Below are positions 46,641-59,420 of a DNA stretch of 64,000 bases, piece after piece. The stretch spans positions 17,501-81,500 of the forward strand of contig JAQFVV010006740.1 in assembly GCA_028023455.1 (NCBI GenBank), read 5' to 3'. This stretch comes from Epiperipatus broadwayi (lineage: Eukaryota; Onychophora; Udeonychophora; Euonychophora; Peripatidae). The first letter of the stretch is position 1. Each line of letters begins with the position of its first letter. Both the position numbers and the translations under genes were made by a program. The notes under the pieces are model-generated. The model was not told the origin of the DNA, did no database searches, and saw only the letters and a list, made by a program, of their open reading frames with translations.

Positions 46641-49320
46641 TTTTTCTCTCATTCATGTATTTGATTTTTGATTGCTCCTAACATACAACTTCCACACTTT
46701 ATTAAGGGATCCAAAGTCTCTGAATTGTCCTTTTATTAAATATCCAAATCATAAATTCATTAATAAAAACTGGTAATACACATTTATTAAAAATCTTACT
46801 TTTTAAACATAAAGGTTTATTTTCTTTTAATGTCAAATTCTTTATTTTCTTCTTTGGAAAAAAATTATTAAACATTACTAAGTTTATTAGCAATTATTTT
46901 GGGTCTATTTTCTCACATTCATCTGATAATACTTGACAACCTTTCCTAAAGACCTGCAATATTATTTACAAAAACAACTAAAATTCAAATGACTTAAATA
47001 ATTTACATTCACTTTAATCTCTTTATCTTCACATTTTATTCCGCAAAATACTTCTGGCAAAACTGCCGTAAAAATGTTTTGGAAACATGAAGTCAGTTTG
47101 TAGTACATTTTAATGTTAATCTTTCTAGCAACATTATGTAATTTAATCATTGTTGGTACATTTTAATAAATATTCTTCTGATTATGACAATATCCTGATT
47201 CTATATCTTAATGTCCCACTGCTTTAGCCACTATAGAAATGCTTATAGAATCAAATATATTTATCATAATCTACAAATCTAAAGCATTATAATAACACAC
47301 AACTACTGATTTTTTTTTTATAACTTCTCTCATACTTGGATGTATTTTACTATATCAAAACCACTTTTAAATCCAGTTTATTATTTTGGTTGATTAATAT
47401 TCAATGTTCACCGTAGACAAGTTGTAGTTGTCCTAGTAAAAATAGTGTATAGACCTTACGAAAGACCAATATGTCTCGAACTTCTAATATCTCCTTTATC
47501 ATTGTTTTTAATTCTTACTATCAGCAACATTCTTCCAATCATCCAGTCTATCTTTATCATTTAATCATTTGGTATATAACTTTCTGAACATTTAAAAAAA
47601 ACTTTTAACCTGTTTCTTTTAAAATATTGATTATAATTCCATGATTATCTGAAGCTTTTTCTTCTTCATAGATTTAATTGTGACTCAAACTTTTATTTAA
47701 AATCTTTGCAATTCAGAAAATATAGTAGTTATAGAGGATACCTTTCCTTGTTATTTACTACTATATAATTTTTTATAGAATACTTTCATATATTTTATGA
47801 TGTCATATTTCATTTTACTAATAGTTCAATTTTTTTCCTTGAACTATTTTTTTAAAGAGTGTTGTAAAATGGTGATGTCAAAAACCTGTCAGAATTCAAT
47901 AGAGAGACTTGTCTGGGTGGAGCTAAATTCTATTGTTTTGTAAAAAATTTTTATTCTTGTCATCTATGGAATATTTTTTTAACTAAAATTTTATATAATA
48001 ATGTATATAGGAAAATATACATATTACTGTATAAAGCCTGTGAAAATTCTCACCAGGGAGTGAATTTATCAAAAAATGAAGCAATGTATATGAAAACATT
48101 GTGTGATTAAAGGATAGAAACGTTTTTGATTACTTTCCATCTTTATAATAAATTGTCACTTCTCATAAATCTTGGACAATCTGACCAGTTCATGGGCAAA
48201 TGATATTGCTTTTCACCCCTGTATTTTTCCCAATTAACTATATATTTTTAAAATAAATAAAATAAAATTATGTAAATAAATTTAGACATGTTTCTATTGA
48301 AACTAAAACAGAAGAGAGTTTTCTCAATTCAGCTAATTTATAACTTTTACCATTTATATCATAGAAAACTATAGTAATACATTAAATTAGCTCTGGTCAA
48401 TTTTAAGCAGCATTTCTCTAATAAAAATTATATTGCATAACAGATAAAATGAAATATTTCTAAATTATTATATACAAGAAAAATTTCAGTTTCATAATAC
48501 TATTTCTACTTTACATTGCAACATAAATCAAACAATTTATACCACCATCTAAATATATTACACTGAAAAAATATATTTTATACATATTTTCTTAGTATAA
48601 TATCATACAAATCAAAAGAATAAATATATTTAAAATATTAAACATGTAGTTATATCATTTAAAATTTACTATAGTAAAGCAGTCAATCTTAGTTTAAGAT
48701 TGAGCTTCATAATGTCATCTATTAACCTGTGTTTAAACCCTATATTCCATCCCACTCCTTTAGTCATGTATATATTTTATGTATATATTTGAAATGCGCA
48801 TCAAAATTTATAAAGTTCAACTTTTAAATATTTATTATTATTAATTATTTTCTTTACATTAAAAATACATAGGTGCAGCTCAGATATATATGGGATAGGA
48901 GCAAAAATACTAACAAAATATTGTTTTTTTTTAATAGTTTTTTTTTAATATTTTATTATAATCATTTTTGAAACTTTTTCTTTTTAAATTGTTTTTTCAT
49001 ATTAAATTGTATATTTTTTCAAAATCCAAGATGGAAAATGCAATAGTTAATTGTCCAAAAATAATTAAAAGGCTAGGAATATAATATTGTTTTAGTCTTG
49101 GAAAGGTATTTTTAATTAAAGTTTTTACTTGAAATAAAATGGGGATTAAGGTTAAAGATTTTACTATTGTATAAACATTTTTGTCAAATCTATTTTCAAT
49201 CTGGAAATATATTTGAATATATTTTTGGAATGTTATCTAGTGTTTGCATCTTCAAACAATGAACAAAAAAAACTTAAGATTTTAGATTAAGTATTAGATT
49301 TGAGCTAGAAATTAATTAAA
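46641..49320. other. AT-rich non-coding DNA
   Basis: Open frames of about 60 codons (46702-46893, 46962-47150, both minus) lack recognisable domains. No repeat was identified. Confidence 0.4.
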
Positions 49321-49324
49321 AGTT

Positions 49325-49660
49325 TCTTCAAATACCTGGGCAGGATTATAAAATGGGAATACCAAGAGGAGCTACTATTAATAGAACTGTGCTGTCAAGA
49401 TAAGCCATGCTGGTTTAAAATTTTAAATTACTTGAATAGAAAGCTCATCACCTTTCTGACTCTTGTGGGTCATTTTCTTCCACTACCATACCATCATGCT
49501 CCCATAGAATGAAGTAAAAGCCTAATGGAGAACTTTAAAATTATGAACAGAAGCTTCCTATCATATAAGAACTAACATGGATCCCTGAACCACTATGTCT
49601 GGGTGGAGGGGAATCTTAAAATGGTGCAAGGTAAATTATTTCAAACCACCACCATTGAAA
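49325..49660 (+). other. Anonymous higher-complexity segment, possibly a decayed ORF
   Basis: A 330-bp island of more balanced composition. In alternating plus-strand frames it reads through peptides with normal residue variety (for example LLLIELCCQDKPCWFKILNY) broken by frame changes and stops. This suggests an old coding sequence, host pseudogene or mobile element. I do not recognise the family. Confidence 0.3.
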
Positions 49661-51430
49661 CTAAATCTAGCATGCCTAATTAATCTCAAATACTATTAAG
49701 ATTTCTCCTAATGTATTATTTATTAACTTTTTAACTTACTAAAATGTAAATGGTTCTCAAAGAATTTTATGAATCTTATTCTCTCTCATAAGCTCTAACT
49801 TTCTTTAATTTTGGTGCAGTCATTTATTTATATGTATTTATTACTTGATTGTATATGTCTATTTTAGTTATTATTAATATGCCAATCTCAAGAAATCTGA
49901 TGAGTTGAATTTCTAAAATCTTCTCTTTCTTTTTTTTAAGTAAATCTCCATGAATTAAGATGATTCACATCCCCTTAAACATAATGCATTATTAATTAAT
50001 ACACTCACCAGATTGTTTTTTATGAGACAACATTTTTTTTTATGCTTTAGTATAAAAATTTGTTATTTGTTTAACTCTGGATTCTATCCAAGGTGAATCC
50101 AAAGCTTGGGTTAATTAATGCTCTGAAATCTTAATTTATTTTATAAATGTTATTTATTCAATTCTGATAAGGTGACATATTAGTTGTTTTCTATAACTAC
50201 TAGTTTTCTTTCATTTTTCCATACTCTTAAAATTTCAAATACTTAAATTTTTCAGTTATTATAAAATCCATGAACGTGCAGATTGAATGATTTTTAATAT
50301 TGCAGCAAAAAGTAGGGGGGGGGGTCAAATCTTAATGTATATTTTAGTAAATAAAATCTAAATCTCTCTTTATATATTCTAGTGTCATAGCGTATAATTT
50401 ATATAAATTATGGCATTCAAACTAGGTTCATTTATTTTAAAGCAGTAAATCATATTCAATGTCATTAGTGACATTTATCCATACTGTGTTACTAACATTT
50501 GGCCTTATTTTCATGAATGTATATATTATGTGCTTTTAATATGGAGGTTGCGACAAGATCAAACCCACAGATTTCTTCTCATGCCTTGTTATGTGGATAG
50601 TTGATCTTCCCAGGACTTATTTCATATAAAGGGGCCTCTGGTGGTGAATCTAGTACGCCTGGCACATGCTATTCTTATTCAATTTCTTTGTTTAAAAGGC
50701 CTGCTCATCACTCACATCCATGGCATGCATAAGCACTGCCCATGAAGAGGGTCTTAGACTTTGTCTTTCATCCAAAAGCATGACTTTTTTTGTTATTTAT
50801 GTGCCATTGTTAGTATCGCCATTTATTCATATTATTACTTCTTTTGCTTATGACCTAATTTTAGTGCTGTATTATAAAAATTGTGCTCTGCTCAATATAT
50901 ATATATATGCCAAATATTACTAGTTTTGTTAATTAAAATGTTATTTCAGTCTTATACAATCCTGCTGTCGTAATTTACTATTTATCTGTTTTGGGGAAAA
51001 TCAAGCATTCTACCTTTTAAATGTTTTTTCAATAAATATTTTGTCATAAAGTTAAATGTAATTTTCAAATGTGTTTTATTTATTTTCATGACCGTAATAT
51101 GTGTGAAAATAGTTTATATTATATCTGTTATGAATCCCAGAATGCTCACCGAACTTATATGTTAGTCACTATTTTCAGAACAGTAAATCAAAGCATTAAT
51201 GGCAATATTATGTAATCGTTCAAATAATTGATTGGCATCTTAATACTGTACTTATCAACGATGTGTGTTTATTGATAGTATATGTCATTTAATTAATAAA
51301 AGAGTGTATGAGAAATAATAGAGTGAATGACAATATGTAATTATCTATAGTTTGATAGACCACTTGCTCATTCATGCACATACTAATGTGTGCAGTTAAT
51401 TTGTAATGTATATAATTTGGCAAGATATTA
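49661..51430. other. AT-rich non-coding DNA with a slightly GC-richer patch
   Basis: The patch at about 50545-50780 is more GC-rich and overlaps a 67-codon plus-strand frame (50720-50923), with no recognisable domain. A G8 run lies at 50316-50323. Confidence 0.35.
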
Positions 51431-51433
51431 AAC

Positions 51434-51535
51434 TACAGAATCGGCCAGGAGGCGAACCCGCAACAACCATCTGCAACCAACTGCTTGCTTGCAAGGGGCT
51501 GTGTTGACCTCTTGTCTAACAATGCTTGACATTGT
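51434..51535 (-). repeat. tRNA-derived repeat S1, copy 2
   Basis: The reverse complement has gcttgcaagcaagcagtt in place of the anticodon arm and gcgggttcgcctcctggccgat at the 3' side, matching the B box and tail of the 26268-26358 copy. An insertion separates the anticodon-like arm and B box. Confidence 0.6.
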
Positions 51536-52105
51536 CTAACTTGTTTGAGTAGTTTGAATTTCTATTTCTCCACTTCCACACGTACAACCATATGTATGCC
51601 TATGTTAAGTTAAGTAAGTGGGTCTCATTGTCTTCACTCTGCTAGTGGGACAGATTTAGAATAAATTATCATGTGCTATCATTATATGTTATTTATTAGG
51701 TGTGTGATCTGGGGCTTGGGGAATGGGTTTGAATGCAGCTTGGTCCCTGACCTAAATCTCAGGCTTGACTGGGTTTGAAGTATGTTTCATTGTGTTCCAA
51801 CTCATGTTAGATGGATCAACATATTTTGCCCACAAAAAAGAAATATACAATAATGAAAGAATAAGAATTTTGTCAAAACTATGTTTTTTTTTAATTTACA
51901 TATTCGTTTTTTTTAAAGTGAATAAAATCAATTTACAATCTTACACAATACAATTAATAATAAATAATTTTACATCAATATTATTGTAATCATTGCATCA
52001 CACTTTAATTTCATAAATTAACATATCCACCATCAAAATCAAGCAAGACCAAAAAATTATGACTGACACTTTACTATATACTAAAACTCATCTCAAATGT
52101 TAGTT
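51536..52105. other. AT-rich non-coding DNA
   Basis: No supported feature. An open frame at 51765-51989 is composition-driven. Confidence 0.4.
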
Positions 52106-53005
<900 letters not shown>

Positions 53006-53039
53006 TTTAAGAATTACATTTACATAGGATATATTTTGT

Positions 53040-53602
53040 TGTTCATTTGGTATGCTTTTGATTGTAAATATACCAACACTGTGGTTTGACCACACCAGCC
53101 ATCAACTTGGACATGAATAGTATATTATTAAGATGGTTCTAGAGATGATGTAAACAGTGATTTATAAAAATGTTAAAGTTTCATTAATAAAAAAAAAAAC
53201 CAGGTATATAAAACAAAATAAAATAAAAGTCAGAAAATCGTTCACATAATGTGTGTTTTTTTTATTTGTTCAAGTAATAAGTAGTTTGCATGTGTCATTA
53301 TGAATGATAATACAATTTGGTCTTTTTAGTATTTCACTGGCTTTTCTGATTTTTACATTGACAAGACAGTCACATCTAAATAGGATGATATTATTAGAGA
53401 AATCAGTATTGATATTTGAATCCATAGTTTGGAGTGAAAATGCTGATAATAATGAATGTTGTTTTAACATTGTTATAAGCCAGTGTTTTCAGTGCCTCTA
53501 TAACCACCTTTATATCTTTTTATTCATCACACAGTATATAACTAGTGTGATCATGCCAAAACATCAATATATTTACAATCCAAATCATACGTGGATAAAC
53601 CC

Positions 53603-53640
<38 letters not shown>
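53040..53640. mobile_element. Penelope-like family F, locus F3, with inverted arms
   Basis: Left part (53040-53190) carries the family F tail in minus orientation (ggtttgaccacaccagccatcaac and flanks); right part (53500-53610) carries a tail in plus orientation (tttttattcatcacac, ctagtgtgatcatgcc, aaacatcaatatattta, gtggataaaccc), followed by a (TA)n hairpin. Between them is the minus-strand endonuclease C-terminus. So this locus too has inverted tail copies at both ends. Confidence 0.6.
53270..53470 (-). pseudogene. Penelope-like C-terminal fragment, locus F3
   Basis: A 66-codon minus-strand segment reading LKQHSLLSAFSLQTMDSNI, then NIILFRCDCLVNVKIRKASE and ILKRPNCI. These blocks recur in order in F1 (36360-36200 minus) as KQHSSSSAL, RCDNF and ILKRPDCIN. 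They are the region after the GIY-YIG start in family F elements. The nuclease start itself is not preserved here. Confidence 0.65.
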
Positions 53641-53641
53641 G

Positions 53642-53676
<35 letters not shown>
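53586..53676. repeat. (TA)n hairpin with cccacaata / tattgtggg ends
   Basis: cccacaatat and atattgtggg flank a (TA)n tract at about 53599-53644; a second (TA)n tract continues to 53676. Confidence 0.85.
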
Positions 53677-53680
<4 letters not shown>

Positions 53681-53859
53681 TTAAGCATTTAAAACAAAAC
53701 AACAGATGGCTTTATCTCTATTACCTAAATTTATTTTTATATGTTAATGTTAAACCCATTGGAAAGAAAGCATGAAGATCTTAAATTGATTGTATTATTT
53801 TTGAAGCTACATTGCAAATTGTTTTATATTATTTATTTAATAAGCTAGTTTTGAAGTAT

Positions 53860-54530
53860 TAATCTAATATGTTACATTATATTAAGCACAGGGAAAGTTT
53901 ACATTTACATATTTTATTACTTGGTTTGATTTAGACAAGCGGTTAATTGAAAATTTTCACAAATGTCAATTAAAGTAATATAAAGCAATTTGATATATAT
54001 CTTTAAAAAAAGTAGTATGATCAATTAAAGATCTTAACACTTTCTTTGCAAAGACCTTCTGATTTGCTTACATAAATGAATTTAGGCAAAAGGGATTGAA
54101 AGATTTGTTCTTTTTTTCTTAAATAGTGTTATCTGTGAACTGGATTAAAAATAATTCATTTATTTTATAAACAATGAATATGGTGTATTACATAATATTA
54201 ACTGTTGGGAAAAGTTTACATTTACATATTTCATTATTTGATTTCAAATTGAGAAGCTGTAAATTAAAAGATTTCACAAATGTCAATTAAAATAATATAA
54301 AACAATTTGTTTTCATACTTTTTTCCCAAAGTACTTCAGATTTGCATATACAAATGAATTTGGATAAAAGAGATAGGACAATCATCTTTTTCTCTTAAAA
54401 AATATTTTATTTTTTGTGCTTTGGATTGAGAGTATTTCATTTAACTAATAGACTAGTGATGTGATATTAGTCTAGTGTACTACATAATTTTAAATGCTGG
54501 AGAAAGCTTATATATGTATATTAAACACCT
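53860..54530 (+). repeat. Tandem repeat T2, about two and a half units of ~305 bp
   Basis: Units starting near 53866, 54178 and 54475 (partial) share tgt(a/t)tacata..tta, a gg(g/a)aaagtttacatttacatatt block, cacaaatgtcaattaaa, aatataaa(g/a)caattt, gatttgc and aaatgaattt. Divergence between units is moderate. No coding frame. Confidence 0.7.
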
Positions 54531-54992
54531 TTTTAATTATAGTAATCAATTAAAACCTTAAAATTAAATAATTTAAAATAATTTGATATAAAAATAAAAG
54601 TTTAATATTAAAATTATTAATTAAAACTTTACTGAAATATTTTTTACTTGCTTAATCTTTCATTTTTGGGAAAAAAAAAACAAAAACAAATACATTAATT
54701 TCAAAAAAAATATTTATAATTATGTAATTTACAAATATGTTTAAGAAATTACAAAGTTTTTTAATTAATTTTTTTAATTAAATATTTTTTAAAAAATTAA
54801 ATTTTTAATTAACTTTCATATATATATATATGAGGGAATATCAAAAACTTTTTGCAAACATTTAAATTTAAAATAATTATTTAAATAAATGTTTGTATAG
54901 TGTTAATTTTTGTAGTTGTGCTTTAAATCGTAATCTAATTATTATTGTTATTACTATAAATATTATTATATGTAATATTTAGGGTATATGGG

Positions 54993-55267
54993 TACAGACT
55001 TTTACACACTCTGCCACTCTCCACTCTATCTCATAACACTGATACACTTGAATACGCATATGTTGAAAAGATAAATAATCACCAATATATGTATTTCATG
55101 CTAAACCAGCAATCATCAGTTGGTCCAGATTATCATCTCTACACATGATTGCTGGTTTAGCATGAAATATGGATATTGGTGATTATTTATCTTTTCGACA
55201 TATATGTGTTCAATTGTATCAGTGTTGTGAAATAGAGTGGAGAGTGGTGGAATGCGTGAAAGTCTGT
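54993..55267. repeat. Imperfect palindrome of two R3 copies
   Basis: Arms 54993-55116 and 55145-55267 are reverse complements over about 123 bp with some 15 differences, around a 28-bp spacer. Each arm is one R3 copy. The right arm continues into acaggtatataata and (ATT)n DNA. Confidence 0.85.
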
Positions 55268-55434
55268 GTTTATATACTCTGTATACATATATTGATACAG
55301 GTATATAATAGTCCTGTATTTCAATTATAATTATTATTATTATTATTATGCTATCATTATCAACAGCTGCAACATTATTATTACTATTATTGCATGTAAA
55401 TATATAAACTATCACAATTTTGAAAGTAAAGATT

Positions 55435-55608
55435 TAATTAGAGGGGATTTGAACCCAAGCTCTCTTTATTCTTTTAATTCATCTTATACAACGAATATAC
55501 ATGACCACATACATGTGAAAAGAGTGAATGATCTCCAATACACATATGTTCTGCTAAACCAGCATTCATCAATAGGTGTCGATTATCACCTCCCAAATAT
55601 ATATGTAT
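55435..55608 (-). repeat. Dispersed repeat R3, copy 4, abutting Penelope locus B
   Basis: On the minus strand it reads through gctggtttagcagaacatatgt-like, ggagatcattcac, cttttcacatg and cttgggttcaaatcccctct, the last a good Pol III B box (ggttcaaatcc). It ends exactly where the left arm of Penelope locus B starts. Confidence 0.6.
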
Positions 55609-57745
55609 ATAATTCTTCGAAAAACAATACAATAATTAATACAGTAAATAATATTTTAAAACAAATATCTACTATAATTTAATAGAAATACTTTCAACTA
55701 TCTAAATAGTCATTATAAACTATATTCAAATTCAGTTACAAATGTTTACAAAAACAATTACGTCATACGTCAATTTTCCCACAATTCACTAATTTTTATA
55801 TGAACAGCTTGTTTATTTATCAAATGCTGCTTTCCGTTTCTTATTAACGTAGCTTCTTTAATTTTACGTTTATTATTATTTATTTCAATACATAAAATCT
55901 TAACTTTATTAAAATCAAAACCATATATTCATGTAACATTGTGATCAAAGCATACTTAAATTCAAAAAGGTTGGGAAAATAAACATTGAAAATTTACGTG
56001 TAAAGTTTATTGATGATATTTTAAAAAAAGCTAAAAGAAATAAATGTATAGATGCTCATACATATTATCATCTATACCCACCTGCTGAAATTTGTCCTAG
56101 GATATTTTCGAATATTAAATTAAATAAACAAGATAAGCCTTTAAGATTAATGGTTGACTTCAGTAGATCATTTTATTATAAGACTTGTAGATTTAGAGAA
56201 ACATTATTGAAAGATGTTCTTGGATTTGGAAAATATACTATTAGTTCATAGTTTGATTTTGTAAAGAAAATTCATAATATTAATCTTAATGAAAATGATT
56301 GTATGTGTACATTTGATATATGTGAGATGTACGGGTTCAATAGATAGATTAAAATCTATACAAATTATATTAGATGCTTTAATATTAAAAAAAGTTGATG
56401 TTAAGAAAGTAAAATTTATTAATGATGTGTTATACTTTATTGATAAAAATATATATGCTATGTTTATAGATATAATAAACACCTCCATACTTTCTATGTT
56501 TAATGAAGATTGTTATAAAATGGATAATGGATGACCTATGGGTCTTCCAGTAATGTCACAAATATGTAGTTTAGTAATATCAAAATATGAAGATATAATT
56601 CTTAATAATAATATATGTTATCAAGGTATTAAAATATATTACAGGTATGTTGATTATATTTTTGTTTGTTGAAGTTTAGATGTTATCAATTTGTTATTTA
56701 ATGAATTAAATAGTTTAGAAGGTTTAAAATGGAGTAAATCTTTTGAAGAAAAAATGTCAATTCAATATTTGGATATTAAAATTACTCATAATAAAACTAA
56801 ATTAGATTATTGTATGGTAATAAAAGATATTGAAAAAAGAGGATATATTCCTTGGGACTCAAATGTGCCAATAGTACATAAATTATCTGGTTTAAATTCA
56901 TTTTTATTTAGGAATAATAAGTTATGTAAATATAAATCAGATAAAATAAGTAATATAAATATATTTACTATGGATTTATTAAATATAAGATATAATCATA
57001 AATTAATTTATAATATTGTTAGTAAGTTTAATAATAATTGTAATATGTTAAGTGCTATAGATATTGATAAAATGAAATATACTTGGATATCAGTACCATT
57101 TATTTGTAATGAACAAGTGAAATAGTTAAAGCAAATATATATAAAATATATGTAGAGTCACAGTTTATACTACTCCTAATTTAAATAGATTGATAAATAT
57201 TTCAAATAATATATGTAGTATTTTAAATCAAAGTTGTGCAATATATAAATGGTGGTGTGTTTGTGGAAAAGCATATATAGGTGAATCTCGGTGTACATTG
57301 GAGAAAAGGTCAAAGGCGTATTTATTGCTATATAAATGAGTGCAAAAATCAAGACATGAGAGTGTTAGAAATGATGACATATCACCTTCAGTATTCATTG
57401 ATCATAATGTTACATGTATATATGGTTTTGATTTTGATTTTAATAAAGTTAAGATTTTATATATTGAAAGAAATAATAATAAACATAAAATTATAGAATC
57501 TATGTTAATATGAAATGGAAAACAGTATTTAATAAATAAACAAACTGCTAATATAAAAATTAATGAATTGTGGAAAAATTGAAGTATGATGTAATTGTTT
57601 TTGTAGACATTTGTAACTGAATTTGAAGATAGTTGATAATGACTACTTAGATAGTCAAAAGTACTTCTATTAAATTATAGTAGATATTTGTTTTAAAGTA
57701 TTATTTACTGTATTAAGTATTGTATTGTTTTTTGAAGATTTATAT
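55609..57745 (+). mobile_element. Penelope-like element locus B, most complete copy, with inverted arms
   Basis: The left arm (55609-55952) is an inverted copy of the tail and C-terminal coding end; the right arm (about 57395-57745) is the element's own 3' end. Between them a plus-strand body of about 1.4 kb holds RT and GIY-YIG motifs. The arms match those of locus A closely (same tcgaaaaacaatacaataatt end). The right end is followed by (TA)n. About 2.1 kb in total, near full length for the RT-to-tail part of the family. Confidence 0.8.
55965..57590 (+). pseudogene. Penelope-like reverse transcriptase and GIY-YIG-type endonuclease, degenerate
   Basis: Blocks in order, across several frames and stops: KPLRLMVDFSRSF near 56140 (before the RT core); a CMCTFDI block near 56305 with the first catalytic Asp, then SIDRLKSIQIILDAL; NGxPMGLPVMSQI near 56525-56560, where x is a TGA, the motif-B region; IYYRYVDYIF near 56635, the catalytic loop with Tyr in place of the second Asp; then an open 144-codon stretch (56691-57125) with SIQYLDIKI and KRGYIPWDSNVP; ISVPFICNEQVK; and near 57245 IYKWWCVCGKAYIGESRCTL (endonuclease). 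The tail end reads FIDHNVTCIYGF...KVKIL. This single-chain protein would copy element RNA and nick DNA. The second Asp loss and the stops show that it is inactive. Confidence 0.8.
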
Positions 57746-57763
57746 ATATTTGTTTATAATTGG

Positions 57764-57828
57764 AATACAGACATTGATTACTAATATATATATATATATA
57801 TATATTATTTCAAATCAATGTCTGTATT
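57764..57828. repeat. Hairpin at the end of locus B: 16-bp arms around (TA)n
   Basis: aatacagacattgatt (57764-57779) and aatcaatgtctgtatt (57813-57828) are exact reverse complements around a TA-rich 33-bp loop. The left arm belongs to the locus B end; a similar aatacaggcattgatta follows locus A at about 21950. Confidence 0.9.
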
Positions 57829-57851
57829 TCTTTAAAATAATATACGTAATT

Positions 57852-58690
57852 TTATAAATAAATATTTAAAAATACAGTAATTAAAAGTCTATAAAAATTA
57901 TATGTATAATTATAACTTAGAACCGCTTTCACTACCTTGTAGTTTTGTCAACTATCACATTTAAAATGTCAACTTTCCCATAATTCAATGTCAACTTTTC
58001 CATAATTCTGTAATCTTAACATTTGCTGCTTGCCGATTAATTAAATTTTGCTTGTATTTATATATTAACATCGTCTTTTTAATTTTTCTTTTATTATTAT
58101 TTCTTTCAGTTTCCAATATTTTTACATTGTTATAATCAAAATCAAAACCATATATACATGATTTATTATGGTCATAAAAAACAGAAGCTGACAAATTACC
58201 ACTATTTTTAATATTTTAATTTGTATTTTGAACCCTTTTAAATAATAATAGGTGAATCAAGGTGCACATTGGAAAAAAGAACAAAAGAGCATGTATTATT
58301 ATTTAAAAGGGTTCAAAATATGAAACAAAATATTAAAAATAGTGGTAATTTATCAGCTTCTGTTTTTATGACCATAATAAATCATGTATATATGGTTTTG
58401 ATTTTGATTATAACAACGTAAAAATATTGGAAACTGAAAGAAATAATAATAAAAGAAAAATAAAGAGATGATGTTAATATATAAATACAAGCAAAATTTA
58501 ATTAATCGGCAAGCAGCAAACCTTAATATCACAGAATTATGGGAAAGTTGGCCTTGAATTATGGGAAAGTTGACATTTTAAATGTGATAGTTGACAAAGC
58601 TACAAGGTAGTGAAAGCGCTTCTAAGTTATAATTATACATAATTTTTATAGACTTTTAATTACTGTATTTTCAAATATTAATTTATAAAG
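57852..58690. mobile_element. Penelope-like locus C: two tails in inverted orientation with 43-bp spacer
   Basis: Left arm 57852-58250 and right arm 58294-58690 are near-perfect reverse complements. The spacer (58251-58293) encodes the GESRCTLEKRTKEH piece of the GIY-YIG-type domain. Each arm encodes the C-terminus (minus strand 58194-57991: FYDHNKSCIYGFDFDYNNVK and NRQAANVKITELW) and the tail. It is therefore the extreme form of the locus A/B architecture, with almost no body left. Related to family A/B but clearly diverged in the tail. Confidence 0.85.
57991..58194 (-). pseudogene. Penelope-like C-terminal fragment, locus C left arm
   Basis: A 67-codon minus-strand segment with FYDHNKSCIYGFDFDYNNVK, ILETERNNNKRKIKKTMLI and a C-terminal LINRQAANVKITELWKS. 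It corresponds to the post-GIY-YIG C-terminus of loci A and B with about half the residues identical. The right arm (58294-58555, plus) encodes the same segment with frame changes. Confidence 0.75.
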
Positions 58691-58849
58691 TTATATATAT
58701 ATATATATATATGATATTAATCTTCAATTTTATATAAGCATTTTTAAAATTTTTGTAGGGTTATTGCAGTTGTTTATTTTTATTATATATATATAATCAG
58801 TGCTTGGTTTATATTAAGATAGCAAATCATTAAACTTTAATGGACAGGC

Positions 58850-59060
58850 TTCAATTTTCTCTACTCTTCAACCATTCTTATTATTGAAAATCTGATACAT
58901 GTGTGGGAAGTGATGTCACAGACCTACTGATGAGTGCTGCCTTAACAATATATATATATATTAGAGATCATTTATCTTTTTCACATGAATCAATTGCATA
59001 AGATGGAGTGGGTGACTAAATAGAACCCGAAAATCTGGGATCTAATCCCCTCTAATTATA
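58850..59060 (+). repeat. Dispersed repeat R3, copy 5
   Basis: Degenerate plus-strand copy with gatgagtgctgccttaacaat-like, gatcatttatctttttcacatg, ataagatggagtggg and a final tgggatctaatcccctctaatt block. Confidence 0.5.
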
Positions 59061-59344
59061 ACTAGTTTAAAATTATAAATACTATACAAATATATTAAAT
59101 ATTAAAGGAAACATATGTGAAAAAATAATAATTTGTTAAATTAATATATGTTGAGATAAACATTTAATTATATATCTGATAAGCTGTTTCCCTTCACAGA
59201 TAGAGCAATTAGTTTATACAAAAAAAAAAAGCTTTATTTGTTCACCGGCAACATCATCTTAAAAAAGGTCTTTATAAAATTCTTACAAATCATTTCTTAT
59301 TTAATAAAAACAAAATATTTAGATACACTTTATATACTTAGACA

Positions 59345-59420
59345 TTAGTTGTAATTATAGGGGATTTGAACACAGACTTTCAAGCTCCCTTTAGCTATCC
59401 CACTCTATCTCCCCCATAAT
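59345..59420 (-). repeat. Dispersed repeat R3, partial copy 6
   Basis: On the minus strand it ends gagtgggatagctaa...cttgaaagtctgtgttcaaatcccct, matching the 3' end of R3 with its B-box-like motif. It forms a loose inverted pair with copy 5. Confidence 0.5.
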
